64,000 bases of DNA, from NCBI RefSeq assembly GCF_038002765.1, contig NZ_JBBODE010000002.1:1736001-1800000 (forward strand), written 5' to 3'. The translations under genes were made by a program, and so were the position numbers. This document shows positions 1-9,387 of this stretch, piece by piece. Source of the stretch: Peribacillus sp. FSL H8-0477 (GTDB lineage Bacteria > Bacillota > Bacilli > Bacillales > DSM-1321). A model generated the notes under the pieces. That model searched no databases and was not told the DNA's origin. It worked only from the letters and a program-made list of their open reading frames with translations. Position 1 is the stretch's first letter. Each line of letters opens with the position of its first letter.

Positions 1-1521
1 GGGATCTTTAACGGTTACACGAAGTCTTGTCATACATGCATCTACATCCATAATGTTAGCTGGACCACCTAGGATCGAAATGATTCCATCAACTTGTTTG
101 TCAGCAGGAGCTGATTCTGCAGTTTCCGATGATGGTGCATTTTCTTCATCTGTACTGCTCTCATCAATGTAATTACCTAAACGGCCAGGGGTAGCAATCT
201 TGAAACGGCCAATCATGTAATAGGATACAAAGTAGGCGATGCAGAAGAAGACGATACTACTAATGACAAAGTTAATGATATCCCCAGTTAATCCTGCATT
301 GACTGACATGGGAATACGTGTGAGAAATTCTAGGTTACCAAATGAATGTACACGTAAGTTAATCAAATCTGCCAGTGCAAAGGAAGCTCCTTGTATCACT
401 GCATAGACTACATAGAGTACGGGTGCTGCAAACATGAACATGAATTCAAGTGGTTCAGTTACACCTGTTAAGAAGACGGCAAGTGCTGCTGATAAGAAAA
501 TCGTTTTATATTTTTTGCGTTTGTCTGCATCCGTTCTGCGATACATAGCGAAAGCTACACCAAGTAATGTACCGGTTGCACCAATCATTTGTCCAACTTT
601 GAAACGAGCGGGAGTAACTTCATTTAATAATGCAGTATAAGCTGCTGTATCTCCTGCGTTTTTCATGTTCACTAAATCACTAACCCATGCCAGCCACAGT
701 GGGTCTTGTCCAAAAACTTGTGTGCCAATGTTTGCACCTGTCATAATTTCGTATGTACCACCAAGGGCTGTATAATTTACTGGGATGGTTAACATATGAT
801 GTAATCCGAATGGCAAGAGAAGACGTTCTAACGTTCCATAAACGAATGGTGCTAAAATAGGTGCGGTATCACCTGAAGTGGCAATCCACTGGCCAAAATT
901 ATTAATCCCAGTTTGAACAAATGGCCATACGACAGCCAATATAATAGATACAATTACTGACCAAAGGATAACGACAAAAGGTACGAATCGTTTACCATTA
1001 AAGAATGCAAGTGCATTCGGCAATTTACGGTAGTTATAATATTTATTGTAGACAATGGCTCCGACAAATCCGGAAATTATGCCAACGAAAACGCCCATGT
1101 TCAATGCTGCTGAACCTAGAATGGATGTGAAGTACCCGTTAACAAGGATTTCTGATCCAAAAAGTGTTTCTGTTGTTGCGCCTTCAGTTGTCAGCATAGT
1201 AGCATTGACACCGAAAATGGCACCGGTTGTAACATTGATCAGTATAAAGGCTAAAAGGGCTGCAAATGCTCCACCGGCACGCTCTTTAGCCCACGAACCA
1301 CCAATTGCAACAGCGAAGAGCAAATGTAGATTTCCAATTACTCCCCAGCCGAGACTCTCCATTACACCGCCTATGGTAGCGACGAAATGAATTTCTCCTC
1401 CAAACATGACAATCATTTTACCGATACTTATCATTAATCCAGCTGCCGGCATGACAGCGATTACAACCATTAGTGCTTTACCGAGTTTTTGCCAGAAATC
1501 AAATGAAAATAACTTTTTCAT
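1..1521 (-). CDS. PTS sugar permease, EIIC-EIIB, maltose/glucose type (3' end cut by window edge)
   Basis: Partial membrane permease of the phosphotransferase system, 507 codons visible, running off the left edge. The N-terminal part is a multi-span EIIC domain; the C-terminal part is the start of an EIIB domain with the phosphorylation motif DACMTRLR, whose cysteine is about residue 496. Start ATG at 1521 is preceded by a GGGAGAT ribosome binding site. It is divergent from a maltose phosphorylase operon, as malT is from malPBMR in Enterococcus faecalis, so I infer maltose uptake as maltose 6'-phosphate. Glucose or another alpha-glucoside remains possible. No EIIA domain lies in the visible part. 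Confidence 0.85.
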   Translation of the reverse strand, partial: MKKLFSFDFWQKLGKALMVVIAVMPAAGLMISIGKMIVMFGGEIHFVATIGGVMESLGWGVIGNLHLLFAVAIGGSWAKERAGGAFAALLAFILINVTTGAIFGVNATMLTTEGATTETLFGSEILVNGYFTSILGSAALNMGVFVGIISGFVGAIVYNKYYNYRKLPNALAFFNGKRFVPFVVILWSVIVSIILAVVWPFVQTGINNFGQWIATSGDTAPILAPFVYGTLERLLLPFGLHHMLTIPVNYTALGGTYEIMTGANIGTQVFGQDPLWLAWVSDLVNMKNAGDTAAYTALLNEVTPARFKVGQMIGATGTLLGVAFAMYRRTDADKRKKYKTIFLSAALAVFLTGVTEPLEFMFMFAAPVLYVVYAVIQGASFALADLINLRVHSFGNLEFLTRIPMSVNAGLTGDIINFVISSIVFFCIAYFVSYYMIGRFKIATPGRLGNYIDESSTDEENAPSSETAESAPADKQVDGIISILGGPANIMDVDACMTRLRVTVKDP

Positions 1522-1553
1522 CTTTTGTACATCTCCCTTGATGATTTATCTAT

Positions 1554-1565
1554 GCAAACGATTGC
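1554..1565. promoter_or_regulatory. LacI-type operator, copy 1 (MalR candidate)
   Basis: GCAAACGATTGC is a near-perfect palindrome with a central CG, typical of LacI-family operators. It sits between the likely -10 of the permease gene (TATAAT on the minus strand, 1580-1575) and its start codon, a repressing position. The same 12-mer occurs reverse-complemented at 1721-1732. Confidence 0.6.
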
Positions 1566-1599
1566 TTTGATTTGATTATACTCTCGACTGTTTAAAATA

Positions 1600-1614
1600 T
1601 GCAAGCGCTTTTTT
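1600..1614. promoter_or_regulatory. Candidate cre (CcpA) site
   Basis: TGCAAGCGCTTTTTT resembles the catabolite-responsive element consensus TGWAANCGNTNNCA. It overlaps the expected -35 region of the minus-strand permease promoter, which fits carbon catabolite repression. Inferred from sequence only. Confidence 0.45.
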
Positions 1615-1712
1615 AAACTAATATTTTGAAAGTACAGTTGTTCATTCATTTAAGCAATAGCAAGGTAATATGCGTATTTTTCTTTTTAAAAATGAAAGTT
1701 TTGTTAATGAGA

Positions 1713-1741
1713 TTGACAACGCAATCGTTTGCGTTTAAACT
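1713..1741 (+). promoter_or_regulatory. Promoter and operator copy 2 of the maltose phosphorylase operon
   Basis: A consensus -35 TTGACA (1713-1718) is followed after 17 bp by TAAACT (1736-1741) as -10. The spacer holds GCAATCGTTTGC (1721-1732), the exact reverse complement of operator copy 1 and the core of an 18-bp near-palindrome. A repressor bound here would block RNA polymerase. MalR, encoded at the end of the operon, is the obvious candidate. Confidence 0.6.
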
Positions 1742-1804
1742 TGCACTATAAAAGAAAAGTCAGTAATTATAACCAGGTATTTACAGTATGAGGAGGAAAT
1801 AAAA

Positions 1805-4087
1805 ATGGCTATAAACCGCTTATTTGAGGTAGATGAATGGAAGATTCGGACAAATCATTTAGATAAACAAAATAGAAGATTACAAGAAAGCTTAACGAGT
1901 ATTGGAAACGGATACATGGGAATGCGAGGGAACTTCGAGGAGCAGTATTCTGGAGATCATCATCAGGGCAGTTATTTAGCAGGTGTATGGTATCCGGACA
2001 AAACAAGAGTAGGATGGTGGAAAAATGGCTATCCTGAATATTTTGGTAAAGTCATTAATGCCATGAATTTTATTAAAGTAGATTTATTCATAGATGGGGA
2101 AGTTGTTGACTTATTTACGGATACCATCACGGAATTTAATCTTGAACTCGATATGAAGCACGGAATATTGACCAAGAGCTATTTAGTAGAAAAGAATAAA
2201 AAGCAAGTACGTGTTGAAGTGGAGCGTTTTGTTAGTTTGGATCAAAAAGAACTGTGTGTTATCAATATGAAGGTTACTAGTTTGACAGATTCAGTACAAT
2301 TACGTTTTGTGCCCACATTAGATAGTCAAGTGAAAAATGAAGATGCAAACTACGAAGAAATGTTTTGGCTTCCAGTTGCGGCATACTCGAATCAGTTAGT
2401 CGTGGAGACCAAACCAAATGATTTTGATATAGAGCAATTCAGAGTTGCTGCAACGATGACTAACCGTGTGACTAATTTAGAAAACACTGGAAGTTTGGTC
2501 ACTCCAATGCAAGTGAATGAAGTTTTTGAAGGGACTATACTTGCTGGTGAAACAGCGACAATTGAAAAATTGATTGTTTTAACTACATCGCGTGACAGTG
2601 AAGTAGATACAGTCAGTGAACGAAGCAAAGAGATCAGTGAAAAAGTCAGTGAACGAAGTGCTGACAAACTGCGTGAACAGCATGAATCATTGTGGATTGA
2701 ACGTTGGGAAAAAGCTGATGTAGTAATTGGCGGAGATGCTGCTGCACAACAGGGAATTCGTTTCAACTTATTCCAATTGTTTTCTACTTATTACGGGGAA
2801 GATGAACGTTTGAATATTGGACCAAAAGGATTTACCGGGGAAAAATATGGGGGAGCAACTTATTGGGATACTGAGGCCTATGCAGTGCCGTTGTATTTAG
2901 CTTTAACTGACCAATCGGTAACGAAAAATTTATTAAGTTATCGGCATAATCAGCTGCCGGGAGCAGAACATAATGCTCGTCAGCAAGGATTAGCTGGTGC
3001 GCTGTTTCCAATGGTGACCTTTACTGGGGTGGAATGCCACAATGAGTGGGAAATCACCTTTGAAGAAATCCATCGTAATGGAGCCATTGCTTACGCAATC
3101 TATAACTATACGAATTATACGGGAGACAAAGAGTATCTTATCGATAAAGGATTGGATGTATTGACGGGGATTAGTCGTTTTTGGGCGAGCCGTGTACATT
3201 ATAATCGTCAAAAAGATCAATACATGATGCACGGTGTAACCGGGCCTAATGAATATGAAAATAACGTTAACAACAATTGGTACACGAATAAAATGGCTAT
3301 CTGGACATTGAAATACACACTTGCTTCATTAGAGTTAGCTCCTGAGAAGAAACTTATGTTAAATCTAACCGATGAAGAATTACGAAAATGGGAAGAAATT
3401 ATTGAAAAAATGTATTTCCCATATGATGAAGAACGGGGTATTTTCATTCAACATGATACGTTCCTCGATAAGGAGCTGCGTCCTGTTACAGATTTGGATC
3501 CATCAGATTTACCGCTCAACCAAAAATGGTCATGGGACAAGATTTTACGGTCACCGTTTATCAAGCAAGCAGATGTACTCCAGGGGATTTATTTCTTCCA
3601 AGATGAATTTACAATAGAAGAAAAAGAACGGAATTTCGATTTCTATGAACCAATGACTGTCCATGAATCTAGTCTATCTCCAAGTATTCATGCCATATTA
3701 GCTGCAGAGTTAAATAAGATGGATAAAGCGGTGGAATTGTATGAACGGACTGCACGATTAGATCTGGATAATTACAATAACGATACAGAGGATGGTCTTC
3801 ATATCACCTCTATGACCGGGAGCTGGTTAACGATTATTGAAGGGTTTGCAGGAATGCGGACAACGAATGATACATTGGCATTTTCACCTAAATTACCGCG
3901 AAATTGGAGCCATTATGGTTTCCATATCAATTACCGCGGCCGTTTACTGAAGGTAATGGTTGAGCAGGAAGCAACGATTGAATTAGTTTCAGGAGAACCA
4001 TTGGAAATGAAGGTATACAATCAATCAATCCTGCTCTCAAGCTCGTATACTTGCCAAATTACTCATACTGAATCAGCGGGTGCATAA
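1805..4087 (+). CDS. mapA: Maltose phosphorylase (GH65)
   Basis: Cytoplasmic inverting phosphorylase that splits maltose with phosphate into beta-glucose 1-phosphate and glucose. The 760 residues match the GH65 length. The family catalytic acid is in TGPNEYEN (Glu483); the substrate-site segment [16 protein letters not shown] lies about 70 residues earlier. Start ATG follows GAGGAGG by 8 bases. It is the first gene of an operon with beta-phosphoglucomutase and mutarotase, exactly the enzymes needed to use its products. A GH65 kojibiose or trehalose phosphorylase is less likely given the neighbours. The enzyme needs unphosphorylated maltose, so the PTS next door implies a maltose 6'-phosphate phosphatase elsewhere. 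Confidence 0.92.
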   Translation: MAINRLFEVDEWKIRTNHLDKQNRRLQESLTSIGNGYMGMRGNFEEQYSGDHHQGSYLAGVWYPDKTRVGWWKNGYPEYFGKVINAMNFIKVDLFIDGEVVDLFTDTITEFNLELDMKHGILTKSYLVEKNKKQVRVEVERFVSLDQKELCVINMKVTSLTDSVQLRFVPTLDSQVKNEDANYEEMFWLPVAAYSNQLVVETKPNDFDIEQFRVAATMTNRVTNLENTGSLVTPMQVNEVFEGTILAGETATIEKLIVLTTSRDSEVDTVSERSKEISEKVSERSADKLREQHESLWIERWEKADVVIGGDAAAQQGIRFNLFQLFSTYYGEDERLNIGPKGFTGEKYGGATYWDTEAYAVPLYLALTDQSVTKNLLSYRHNQLPGAEHNARQQGLAGALFPMVTFTGVECHNEWEITFEEIHRNGAIAYAIYNYTNYTGDKEYLIDKGLDVLTGISRFWASRVHYNRQKDQYMMHGVTGPNEYENNVNNNWYTNKMAIWTLKYTLASLELAPEKKLMLNLTDEELRKWEEIIEKMYFPYDEERGIFIQHDTFLDKELRPVTDLDPSDLPLNQKWSWDKILRSPFIKQADVLQGIYFFQDEFTIEEKERNFDFYEPMTVHESSLSPSIHAILAAELNKMDKAVELYERTARLDLDNYNNDTEDGLHITSMTGSWLTIIEGFAGMRTTNDTLAFSPKLPRNWSHYGFHINYRGRLLKVMVEQEATIELVSGEPLEMKVYNQSILLSSSYTCQITHTESAGA

Positions 4088-4107
4088 CAAAATAGGGGGA
4101 AAGTGAC

Positions 4108-4788
4108 ATGAAAGCAGTATTATTTGATTTGGATGGTGTGATTACGGATACAGCCATTTACCACTACCAAGCGTGGAAAGAAATGGCCGGTAAACTTGGA
4201 ATTGAAATAGATGAAGTGTTTAATGAACAACTAAAGGGTGTAAGCAGAATGGATTCACTGCAGCTTATTTTAGAAAAAGGCGGCCTTGGGAACCGTTATT
4301 CGGAAAGTGAAAAAGTGAAAATGGCTGACGATAAAAATATCGTCTATAAACAAATGATTGAAAAAGTATCTCCAAAGGATCTTCTGCCAGGAATTAAAGA
4401 GTTATTGAAAGATCTAAAGGCTAAGGGGATTTTAATTGGATTAGCATCTGCAAGCCAAAATGGTCCTGTTATTTTGGATCGGCTAGAAGTTACCCAGTAT
4501 TTTAATACGATCGTCAATCCGGCCGAATTACGTGCAGGAAAACCAGACCCTGAAATTTTTGTGAAAGGTGCACAGCAGTTGGGCGTAAATCCGAAAGATT
4601 GTGTTGGAGTAGAAGATGCTGCAGCGGGTGTTCAAGCGATCAATGGTGCAGGAATGGTTTCAGTCGCTATTGGCAATCAAACAACATTAGCAGCAGCAAA
4701 CATTGTGGTTCCTGCTACCGAAGATGTAAGTGCTGATTTGCTAGAAAAAGTCTGGTCTGTATCCGTAAACTGTAATGAAGTATTCTAA
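4108..4788 (+). CDS. pgmB: Beta-phosphoglucomutase
   Basis: HAD-superfamily enzyme converting beta-glucose 1-phosphate from maltose phosphorylase to glucose 6-phosphate. Visible HAD motifs: DLDGVITDT at residues 7-15 (Asp7 nucleophile, Asp9 acid/base), LASAS in motif II, KPDPEIF in motif III and GVEDAAAG in motif IV. The 226 residues match the family. It lies 20 bp after the phosphorylase gene and overlaps the mutarotase gene by 14 bp. Its last codons form the left arm of a perfect 16-bp inverted repeat, so the C-terminal VNCNEVF is probably not conserved. Confidence 0.93.
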   Translation: MKAVLFDLDGVITDTAIYHYQAWKEMAGKLGIEIDEVFNEQLKGVSRMDSLQLILEKGGLGNRYSESEKVKMADDKNIVYKQMIEKVSPKDLLPGIKELLKDLKAKGILIGLASASQNGPVILDRLEVTQYFNTIVNPAELRAGKPDPEIFVKGAQQLGVNPKDCVGVEDAAAGVQAINGAGMVSVAIGNQTTLAAANIVVPATEDVSADLLEKVWSVSVNCNEVF

Positions 4789-4804
4789 TACAGTTTACGG
4801 ATAC
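4759..4804 (+). repeat. Perfect 16-bp inverted repeat spanning the pgmB-galM junction
   Basis: Left arm GTATCCGTAAACTGTA (4759-4774) and right arm TACAGTTTACGGATAC (4789-4804) are exact complements. The 14-base loop (4775-4788) runs from the galM ATG to the pgmB TAA. In mRNA this would be a strong hairpin presenting the galM start in its loop. No Shine-Dalgarno sequence precedes that start. Confidence 0.95.
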
Positions 4805-5791
4805 AAAGATGGAAAAGAAGTTATTGAATATCGATTAGTGAATAACCAGGGAAATGTATTTCGCTGCCTGAACTATGGGGCAGTGGTCACAGCTATAGAA
4901 ATCCCGGATAGATCAGGACAGGTAGAAAATGTTGTTTTAGGATTTGATCATCTAAAAGACTACATCAAGGACTCCCCCTATTTTGGGGCAATTGTTGGCC
5001 GTGTTGCAGGTCGAATAAAAGACGGACGGTGGGGGGAACTCCAACTGACCAAGAATGAAGGACAGAACCATATACACGGTGGGAACCAGAACTTTAGTCA
5101 AGTAGTCTGGGATAGCGAAATGATTACAGGGGCGGATTATACCGGAGTCCTATTTACACATACAAGCCCCGCTGACGACAATGGGTACCCAGGTAATCTT
5201 AAGGTTCAAGTGACGTATTATTGGACAAATGATAATTGCTGGAAGATGAAGATTAAAGCCGTTACAGATGAAACAACTTTGTTCAATCCCACCAATCATA
5301 CGTATTTTAACTTGAGTGGAAATGTGAAGCGGACAATATTAGATCACACACTACAGGTTTCAAGCGATACATTTGCAGAAACGGATAGGGAAAAATGCCC
5401 GACTGGAAGACTGCTTTCTGTTGAAGGAACACCGTTTGATTTTAGAAAACCAGTCCGAATAGGTCATGCCATTCATAAGCAACCTTCAGGGTATGATACC
5501 CCATTTAAGTTAACGTCAGGTTTCATTCAGTTGTTCGATGACAGCAGTGGAAGAAAACTAACCATTCAAACCGACCGAGAAGCGGTAGTCGTGTTTTCAA
5601 CCACGGGCATGAATGAAGACTATTTGGTGGCAGGTGAAAAGATGAGCAGTCACCGTGGGATTGCATTAGAAACACAGGAATTACCTGATGCAGTTCATCA
5701 CCCACAATTTCAATCGATCGTTATTCATCCTGGTCATACGTATACCTGCCAGACGGAATACCAGTTTTCTGTTGAGGATACCTTGTCATAA
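4775..5791 (+). CDS. galM: Aldose 1-epimerase (mutarotase)
   Basis: Interconverts alpha and beta anomers of glucose or maltose; here it would equilibrate glucose released by phosphorolysis for glucokinase. Family landmarks are NHIHGG, the catalytic histidine in NHTYFNLSG (about His175) and the catalytic glutamate in ALETQELPDAVHHP (about Glu299). The 338 residues are normal. The start ATG overlaps the end of pgmB and lies in the loop of a 16-bp inverted repeat without a Shine-Dalgarno sequence, so translation is probably coupled to pgmB. A later in-frame start would remove the first conserved strand. Confidence 0.9.
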   Translation: MKYSNTVYGYKDGKEVIEYRLVNNQGNVFRCLNYGAVVTAIEIPDRSGQVENVVLGFDHLKDYIKDSPYFGAIVGRVAGRIKDGRWGELQLTKNEGQNHIHGGNQNFSQVVWDSEMITGADYTGVLFTHTSPADDNGYPGNLKVQVTYYWTNDNCWKMKIKAVTDETTLFNPTNHTYFNLSGNVKRTILDHTLQVSSDTFAETDREKCPTGRLLSVEGTPFDFRKPVRIGHAIHKQPSGYDTPFKLTSGFIQLFDDSSGRKLTIQTDREAVVVFSTTGMNEDYLVAGEKMSSHRGIALETQELPDAVHHPQFQSIVIHPGHTYTCQTEYQFSVEDTLS

Positions 5792-5847
5792 CGTTGAATT
5801 TAACCTATGATGAATAAATGAAAAAAACAAGTGGAGGAGAGGTTTGA

Positions 5848-6867
5848 ATGGCTGTGACGATTAAGGATGTAGCCAAGAAGGCTGGAGTAGCCACATCAAC
5901 TGTATCGCGGACCATTCAGGACCACGCTAGTATTAGTGAGAAAACGAAGAAAAAAGTGCGATTGGTTATGGAGGAATTAGGCTATCGGCCCAATTTAACA
6001 GCCCGGGGGTTAGTCAAGCAAAACAGTCGAACAATCGGGGTAATCTTACCTGTATCAAATGGTGAGGTTTTTCAAAATCCGTTTTTTCTTGAAATGATCC
6101 GTGGGATCAGTAAAGCCTGTAATGAGAAAAAATATATGGTAGCATTAGCTTCCGGAACAACTGAAGATGAGTTGCTTTCCAGCATCGAAACAATGGCAAA
6201 AGGCGGACGAGCAGATGGGTTTATTGTGCTTTATTCCAAAAAAGATGATGCAATTATAGAGTATCTTCATGCGGAAAAACTGCATTATGCCATGATTGGG
6301 AAACCGTATAAGTATGAAAATGATATGCTTTTTGTGGATAACGATAATCAGCTGGCGGGAAAAGATGCAGCCAATTATCTTATTCACTTAAATCATACAA
6401 AAATCGCTTATATTGGCGGCGATTATAACCAAATGGTGACCACGGAGCGTTTAATTGGTTATCGTCAGGCATTAACCGAGGCGCAGCTGGAAGTCAACAC
6501 AGACTATATATTAAGTGATAGTATTGATGAAAAAGAGTATCGTCAAATGGTCACTGCCTTATTTTTGGCGGAGAAGCGGCCGACTGCTATCGTAGCGAGT
6601 GATGATCTCGTTGCGATGAGCGTTAGTTATTTGTTAAAAACGATTGGGTTAACTGTTCCAGATGATGTCTCCATTATCAGTTTCAATAATTCGATTTTTG
6701 CTGAGAAAACGCAGCCTGCATTAACATCGATTGATGTTCATATCGATTATTTAAGCAGTCAAGTTGTACTCAAGCTGATTGAGTTGATTGAGGAAACCCT
6801 AGCATTGGCTATGAAGTTAATCTTACCGCATAAAATAGTTGAACGTGATTCTTGTAGACCCTTATAA
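5848..6867 (+). CDS. malR: LacI-family transcriptional regulator of the maltose locus
   Basis: DNA-binding repressor with an N-terminal LacI helix-turn-helix (residues 2-50: TIKDVAKKAGVATSTVSR, hinge region GYRPNLTARGLV) and a periplasmic-binding-protein-like effector domain. The 339 residues are family-typical. Start ATG follows GTGGAGGAGAGG. Last gene of the phosphorylase operon, and the natural candidate for the two mirror-image palindromes at 1554 and 1721. The inducer is not visible from sequence; maltose or a phosphorylated derivative is likely. Confidence 0.88.
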   Translation: MAVTIKDVAKKAGVATSTVSRTIQDHASISEKTKKKVRLVMEELGYRPNLTARGLVKQNSRTIGVILPVSNGEVFQNPFFLEMIRGISKACNEKKYMVALASGTTEDELLSSIETMAKGGRADGFIVLYSKKDDAIIEYLHAEKLHYAMIGKPYKYENDMLFVDNDNQLAGKDAANYLIHLNHTKIAYIGGDYNQMVTTERLIGYRQALTEAQLEVNTDYILSDSIDEKEYRQMVTALFLAEKRPTAIVASDDLVAMSVSYLLKTIGLTVPDDVSIISFNNSIFAEKTQPALTSIDVHIDYLSSQVVLKLIELIEETLALAMKLILPHKIVERDSCRPL

Positions 6868-6870
6868 AGA

Positions 6871-6906
6871 AAACCTGTCGAGTATCCGCTTGACAGGTTT
6901 TTTTTG
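6871..6906 (+). terminator. Intrinsic terminator of the maltose operon
   Basis: AAACCTGTC pairs with GACAGGTTT across a 12-base loop and is followed by a T run. From 6907 to 7220 I see no gene and no recognisable element other than the leader of the next gene. Confidence 0.85.
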
Positions 6907-7220
6907 CTGTTTTCAGCTAAGAGTCAGTCCATAGTAGTGTTTTCTTAGAAAAAAGAACTGGGTTTTCCTGCCTGTTTTACTGTATATAGAGAGTAGCTTT
7001 GTGCCTATAAATAGTTTCGAGACGGTAAATGAAACATCAAGATATCGGTTAATTAGCCTTATCTTCTAATTTGGTTCTTTAGAATGAACTTTGCTTTTAT
7101 TAAAAAAATCGTTAGAAATCTTAACTTTTATATTAGTAAGATGTAATGGAGGTTTTCAAGTGTACGAGTTGTATACATAACCTAAACTTTAACAAATGGG
7201 TGAAGGGATGTTGGTTATTC

Positions 7221-8330
7221 ATGGGTTTTAAAAACAAAAAAATGACTGATAGTAAAGTGGTTATTATCGGAGGAGGGATCGGTGGGGCCGCTGCTGCAGT
7301 TGCATTGAAGGCAAAGGGAATTCGAGCTGATGTGTATGAGCAAGCACCCGTATTAAAAGAGGTTGGGGCCGGTATCGGTGTCCGTCCGCCTACTGTAAAC
7401 TTCTTTAAAAAATGGGGCATGTATGAAGATATTGAAAAAGTGAGTGCAAGAAGTGACCATATGGAAATTATAGCAGGAGATAATCAAGTACTGGTTAAAG
7501 AAGCATGGCCTGTCCTAACAGAAGACAAATCAGACGCATATGCTCGTTTAATACACCGTGCTGATTTATTAGATACGTTAATCGCTCATATTCCGGAGGA
7601 TCAACTACACTTAAATCACCGGTTAACAGAAGTAATCGATCACGGCGTTTATGCTGAAGTAAAATTTGCCAATGGAAAGACGATTGAAGCTGATCTTGTC
7701 ATTGCAGCTGACGGAATCCGTTCACCGATACGTGACCAAACATTGAATCAACATGAACCGGTCTATTCTGGATATCTTGCCCATCGTGCATTAATTTCTA
7801 CAAAATCTGCTTTGGGGATGGCTTCACAGGATAATGTCCTGCGTATTTACGTAGACGGCGATAATTCAGTCTATTTCATGCCACTAGAAGGCAGAGATCA
7901 AGTATCTGTAGATGTTACCGTTCCTGGGAAGTTTGCACGCCGTCCCGAAGTTACAAAAGAAGAACTTTTGGAGAGTATAACAGGTTTCGGTCCTACTATC
8001 CAAAAAGTGGTCGAAAGTATTGATATGAAAGAGGTTGTTACACGTCCATTGTGTGACCTTGAACATGTGAAAACATGGAGTACTAAATGTCTAACATTGA
8101 TTGGTGATGCTGCTCACGCTATGCTGCACAACCAAGGTCAAGGTGCGAATATGGCTATACAAGATAGTGGGGAATTAGCAGAAGCAATTGCTGAGTCCAT
8201 CACCATAGAAGAAGCCTTGCAAAAATATGAAGAAAAACGTAAACCAATTACGAGACTTTACCAAGACTTATCTCGTCTATTCCCCACTGATAAAGCTAAG
8301 ACTGCTTTCCCTGAAAAAGCACACTTCTAA
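7221..8330 (+). CDS. FAD-dependent aromatic monooxygenase (salicylate/3-hydroxybenzoate hydroxylase type)
   Basis: Single-component flavoprotein hydroxylase that would use NAD(P)H and O2 to hydroxylate an aromatic acid. Visible: the Rossmann motif GGGIGG at residues 17-22, the DG motif ADLVIAADGIRSPIRD, and the second FAD motif TLIGDAAHAMLHNQGQGAN. I choose ATG 7221 because GAAGGGAT lies about 11 bases upstream; an ATG at 7146 is in frame but its only good Shine-Dalgarno lies inside the reading frame. About 370 residues is normal. Next to an esterase and an HpaB/HpaC pair, suggesting aromatic or phenolic ester degradation. The substrate cannot be read from sequence. Confidence 0.8.
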   Translation: MGFKNKKMTDSKVVIIGGGIGGAAAAVALKAKGIRADVYEQAPVLKEVGAGIGVRPPTVNFFKKWGMYEDIEKVSARSDHMEIIAGDNQVLVKEAWPVLTEDKSDAYARLIHRADLLDTLIAHIPEDQLHLNHRLTEVIDHGVYAEVKFANGKTIEADLVIAADGIRSPIRDQTLNQHEPVYSGYLAHRALISTKSALGMASQDNVLRIYVDGDNSVYFMPLEGRDQVSVDVTVPGKFARRPEVTKEELLESITGFGPTIQKVVESIDMKEVVTRPLCDLEHVKTWSTKCLTLIGDAAHAMLHNQGQGANMAIQDSGELAEAIAESITIEEALQKYEEKRKPITRLYQDLSRLFPTDKAKTAFPEKAHF

Positions 8331-8384
8331 AAGGTTGTTGGTCGAGAGCAAAAGTTATTGCAATAGAAATAAGGAGGTTTTAAG

Positions 8385-9314
8385 ATGCCTGTCCATCCTG
8401 AAATAAAAAAGATATTGGATACGATACCGGAATCTGATCCATACAAAAGAATCATACCGGAAGAACATAGAAAAATGTTTGATAAACCCATTTTACCTAT
8501 TGAAAAACGTGTACACGTTTATTCGGTGGAAGAAAAAACCATACTTACTTCAACTACTGAGATAAAAATCAGAATTTACACTCCAGAGGAGGGGGAAGAG
8601 TTTCCACTGCTCATGTATTTCCATGGCGGTGCCTTTTTCTCAGGGAATTTAGAAAGTCATGATGAAATTGTTCGGCCGATTTGCAAGGAATCAGGCTATA
8701 AAGTAATTGCTGTTGAGTATCGCCTTGCGCCTGAACACCCTTTTCCAATACCCTTAGATGATTGTTATCAGGTGACAAAATGGGCTGTGGAGCACGGGAA
8801 AGAATTAAAATGGGACGGGAAGAATCTTGCCCTTGCAGGTGATAGTTCTGGCGGGAATTTAGCAGCCGCTGTTTCTCTGATGGCTCGTGAAAAACAAGAA
8901 TTCACGGTCACTAAGCAAGTGTTATATTATCCTTCTCTAGATCTTGATTTCAGTGAGTTTCGGTATCCTTCATTAATAGAAAATAGAAAAGGGTATTTCG
9001 TGGAGAGTGATACATTAGCTGAACATAATTCCTTCTATTTAAAAGGAAAGGTAGATACAGATCATCCACTTGTTTCACCAATTAGAGAAGAAAATCTAGA
9101 GAATCTTCCAGCTGCACTTGTCATTACTGCAGAATATGATCCGATGCGGGATGAAGGGGAACTATTTGCGGAGAAGTTAAAAAATGCAGGTGTACGAACT
9201 GAAACAATCCGTTATGAAGGAGTTACACACGGCTTCTTAGGTAAATTTACTCATTTGGCTGAATATAGGGATGTGTACCAACGTACAGGTTCTTTTTTAA
9301 AAAAAGAAATGTAA
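8385..9314 (+). CDS. Alpha/beta-hydrolase esterase, hormone-sensitive-lipase family
   Basis: Carboxylesterase of family IV. The oxyanion-hole motif HGGAFFSG begins at His80, the nucleophile elbow GDSSGG places the serine at 154, and the acid and histidine are likely in DPMRDEG and GVTHGF near the end. 309 residues is typical. No signal peptide, so cytoplasmic. Start ATG follows AAGGAGGTTTTAAG. It lies 54 bp after the FAD monooxygenase gene and is probably co-transcribed; hydrolysis of an aromatic ester to feed the hydroxylase is a reasonable guess, not shown. Confidence 0.85.
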   Translation: MPVHPEIKKILDTIPESDPYKRIIPEEHRKMFDKPILPIEKRVHVYSVEEKTILTSTTEIKIRIYTPEEGEEFPLLMYFHGGAFFSGNLESHDEIVRPICKESGYKVIAVEYRLAPEHPFPIPLDDCYQVTKWAVEHGKELKWDGKNLALAGDSSGGNLAAAVSLMAREKQEFTVTKQVLYYPSLDLDFSEFRYPSLIENRKGYFVESDTLAEHNSFYLKGKVDTDHPLVSPIREENLENLPAALVITAEYDPMRDEGELFAEKLKNAGVRTETIRYEGVTHGFLGKFTHLAEYRDVYQRTGSFLKKEM

Positions 9315-9332
9315 CCATCTAATTTAGTACTG

Positions 9333-9371
9333 AATTGTAGAGAAAAGTAAGATTTTCTCTACAATTTTTAT
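9333..9371. terminator. Bidirectional terminator
   Basis: AATTGTAGAGAAAA pairs perfectly with TTTTCTCTACAATT (9353-9366), with T-rich flank on the plus side and A-rich flank serving the converging minus-strand gene. Confidence 0.85.
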
Positions 9372-9387
9372 GTGACGAGGCTGTATT

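Noticed and set aside
1055..1390. Open frame antisense to the PTS permease gene
   Set aside because: Low-complexity antisense reading without a ribosome site; the minus-strand permease is clear.
2990..3447. Minus-strand frames within the maltose phosphorylase gene
   Set aside because: Antisense shadows without ribosome sites.
7146..7220. Extended N-terminus of the FAD monooxygenase
   Set aside because: The residues before MGFKNKK show no family similarity and the ATG at 7146 is inside a Shine-Dalgarno-like GGAGG.
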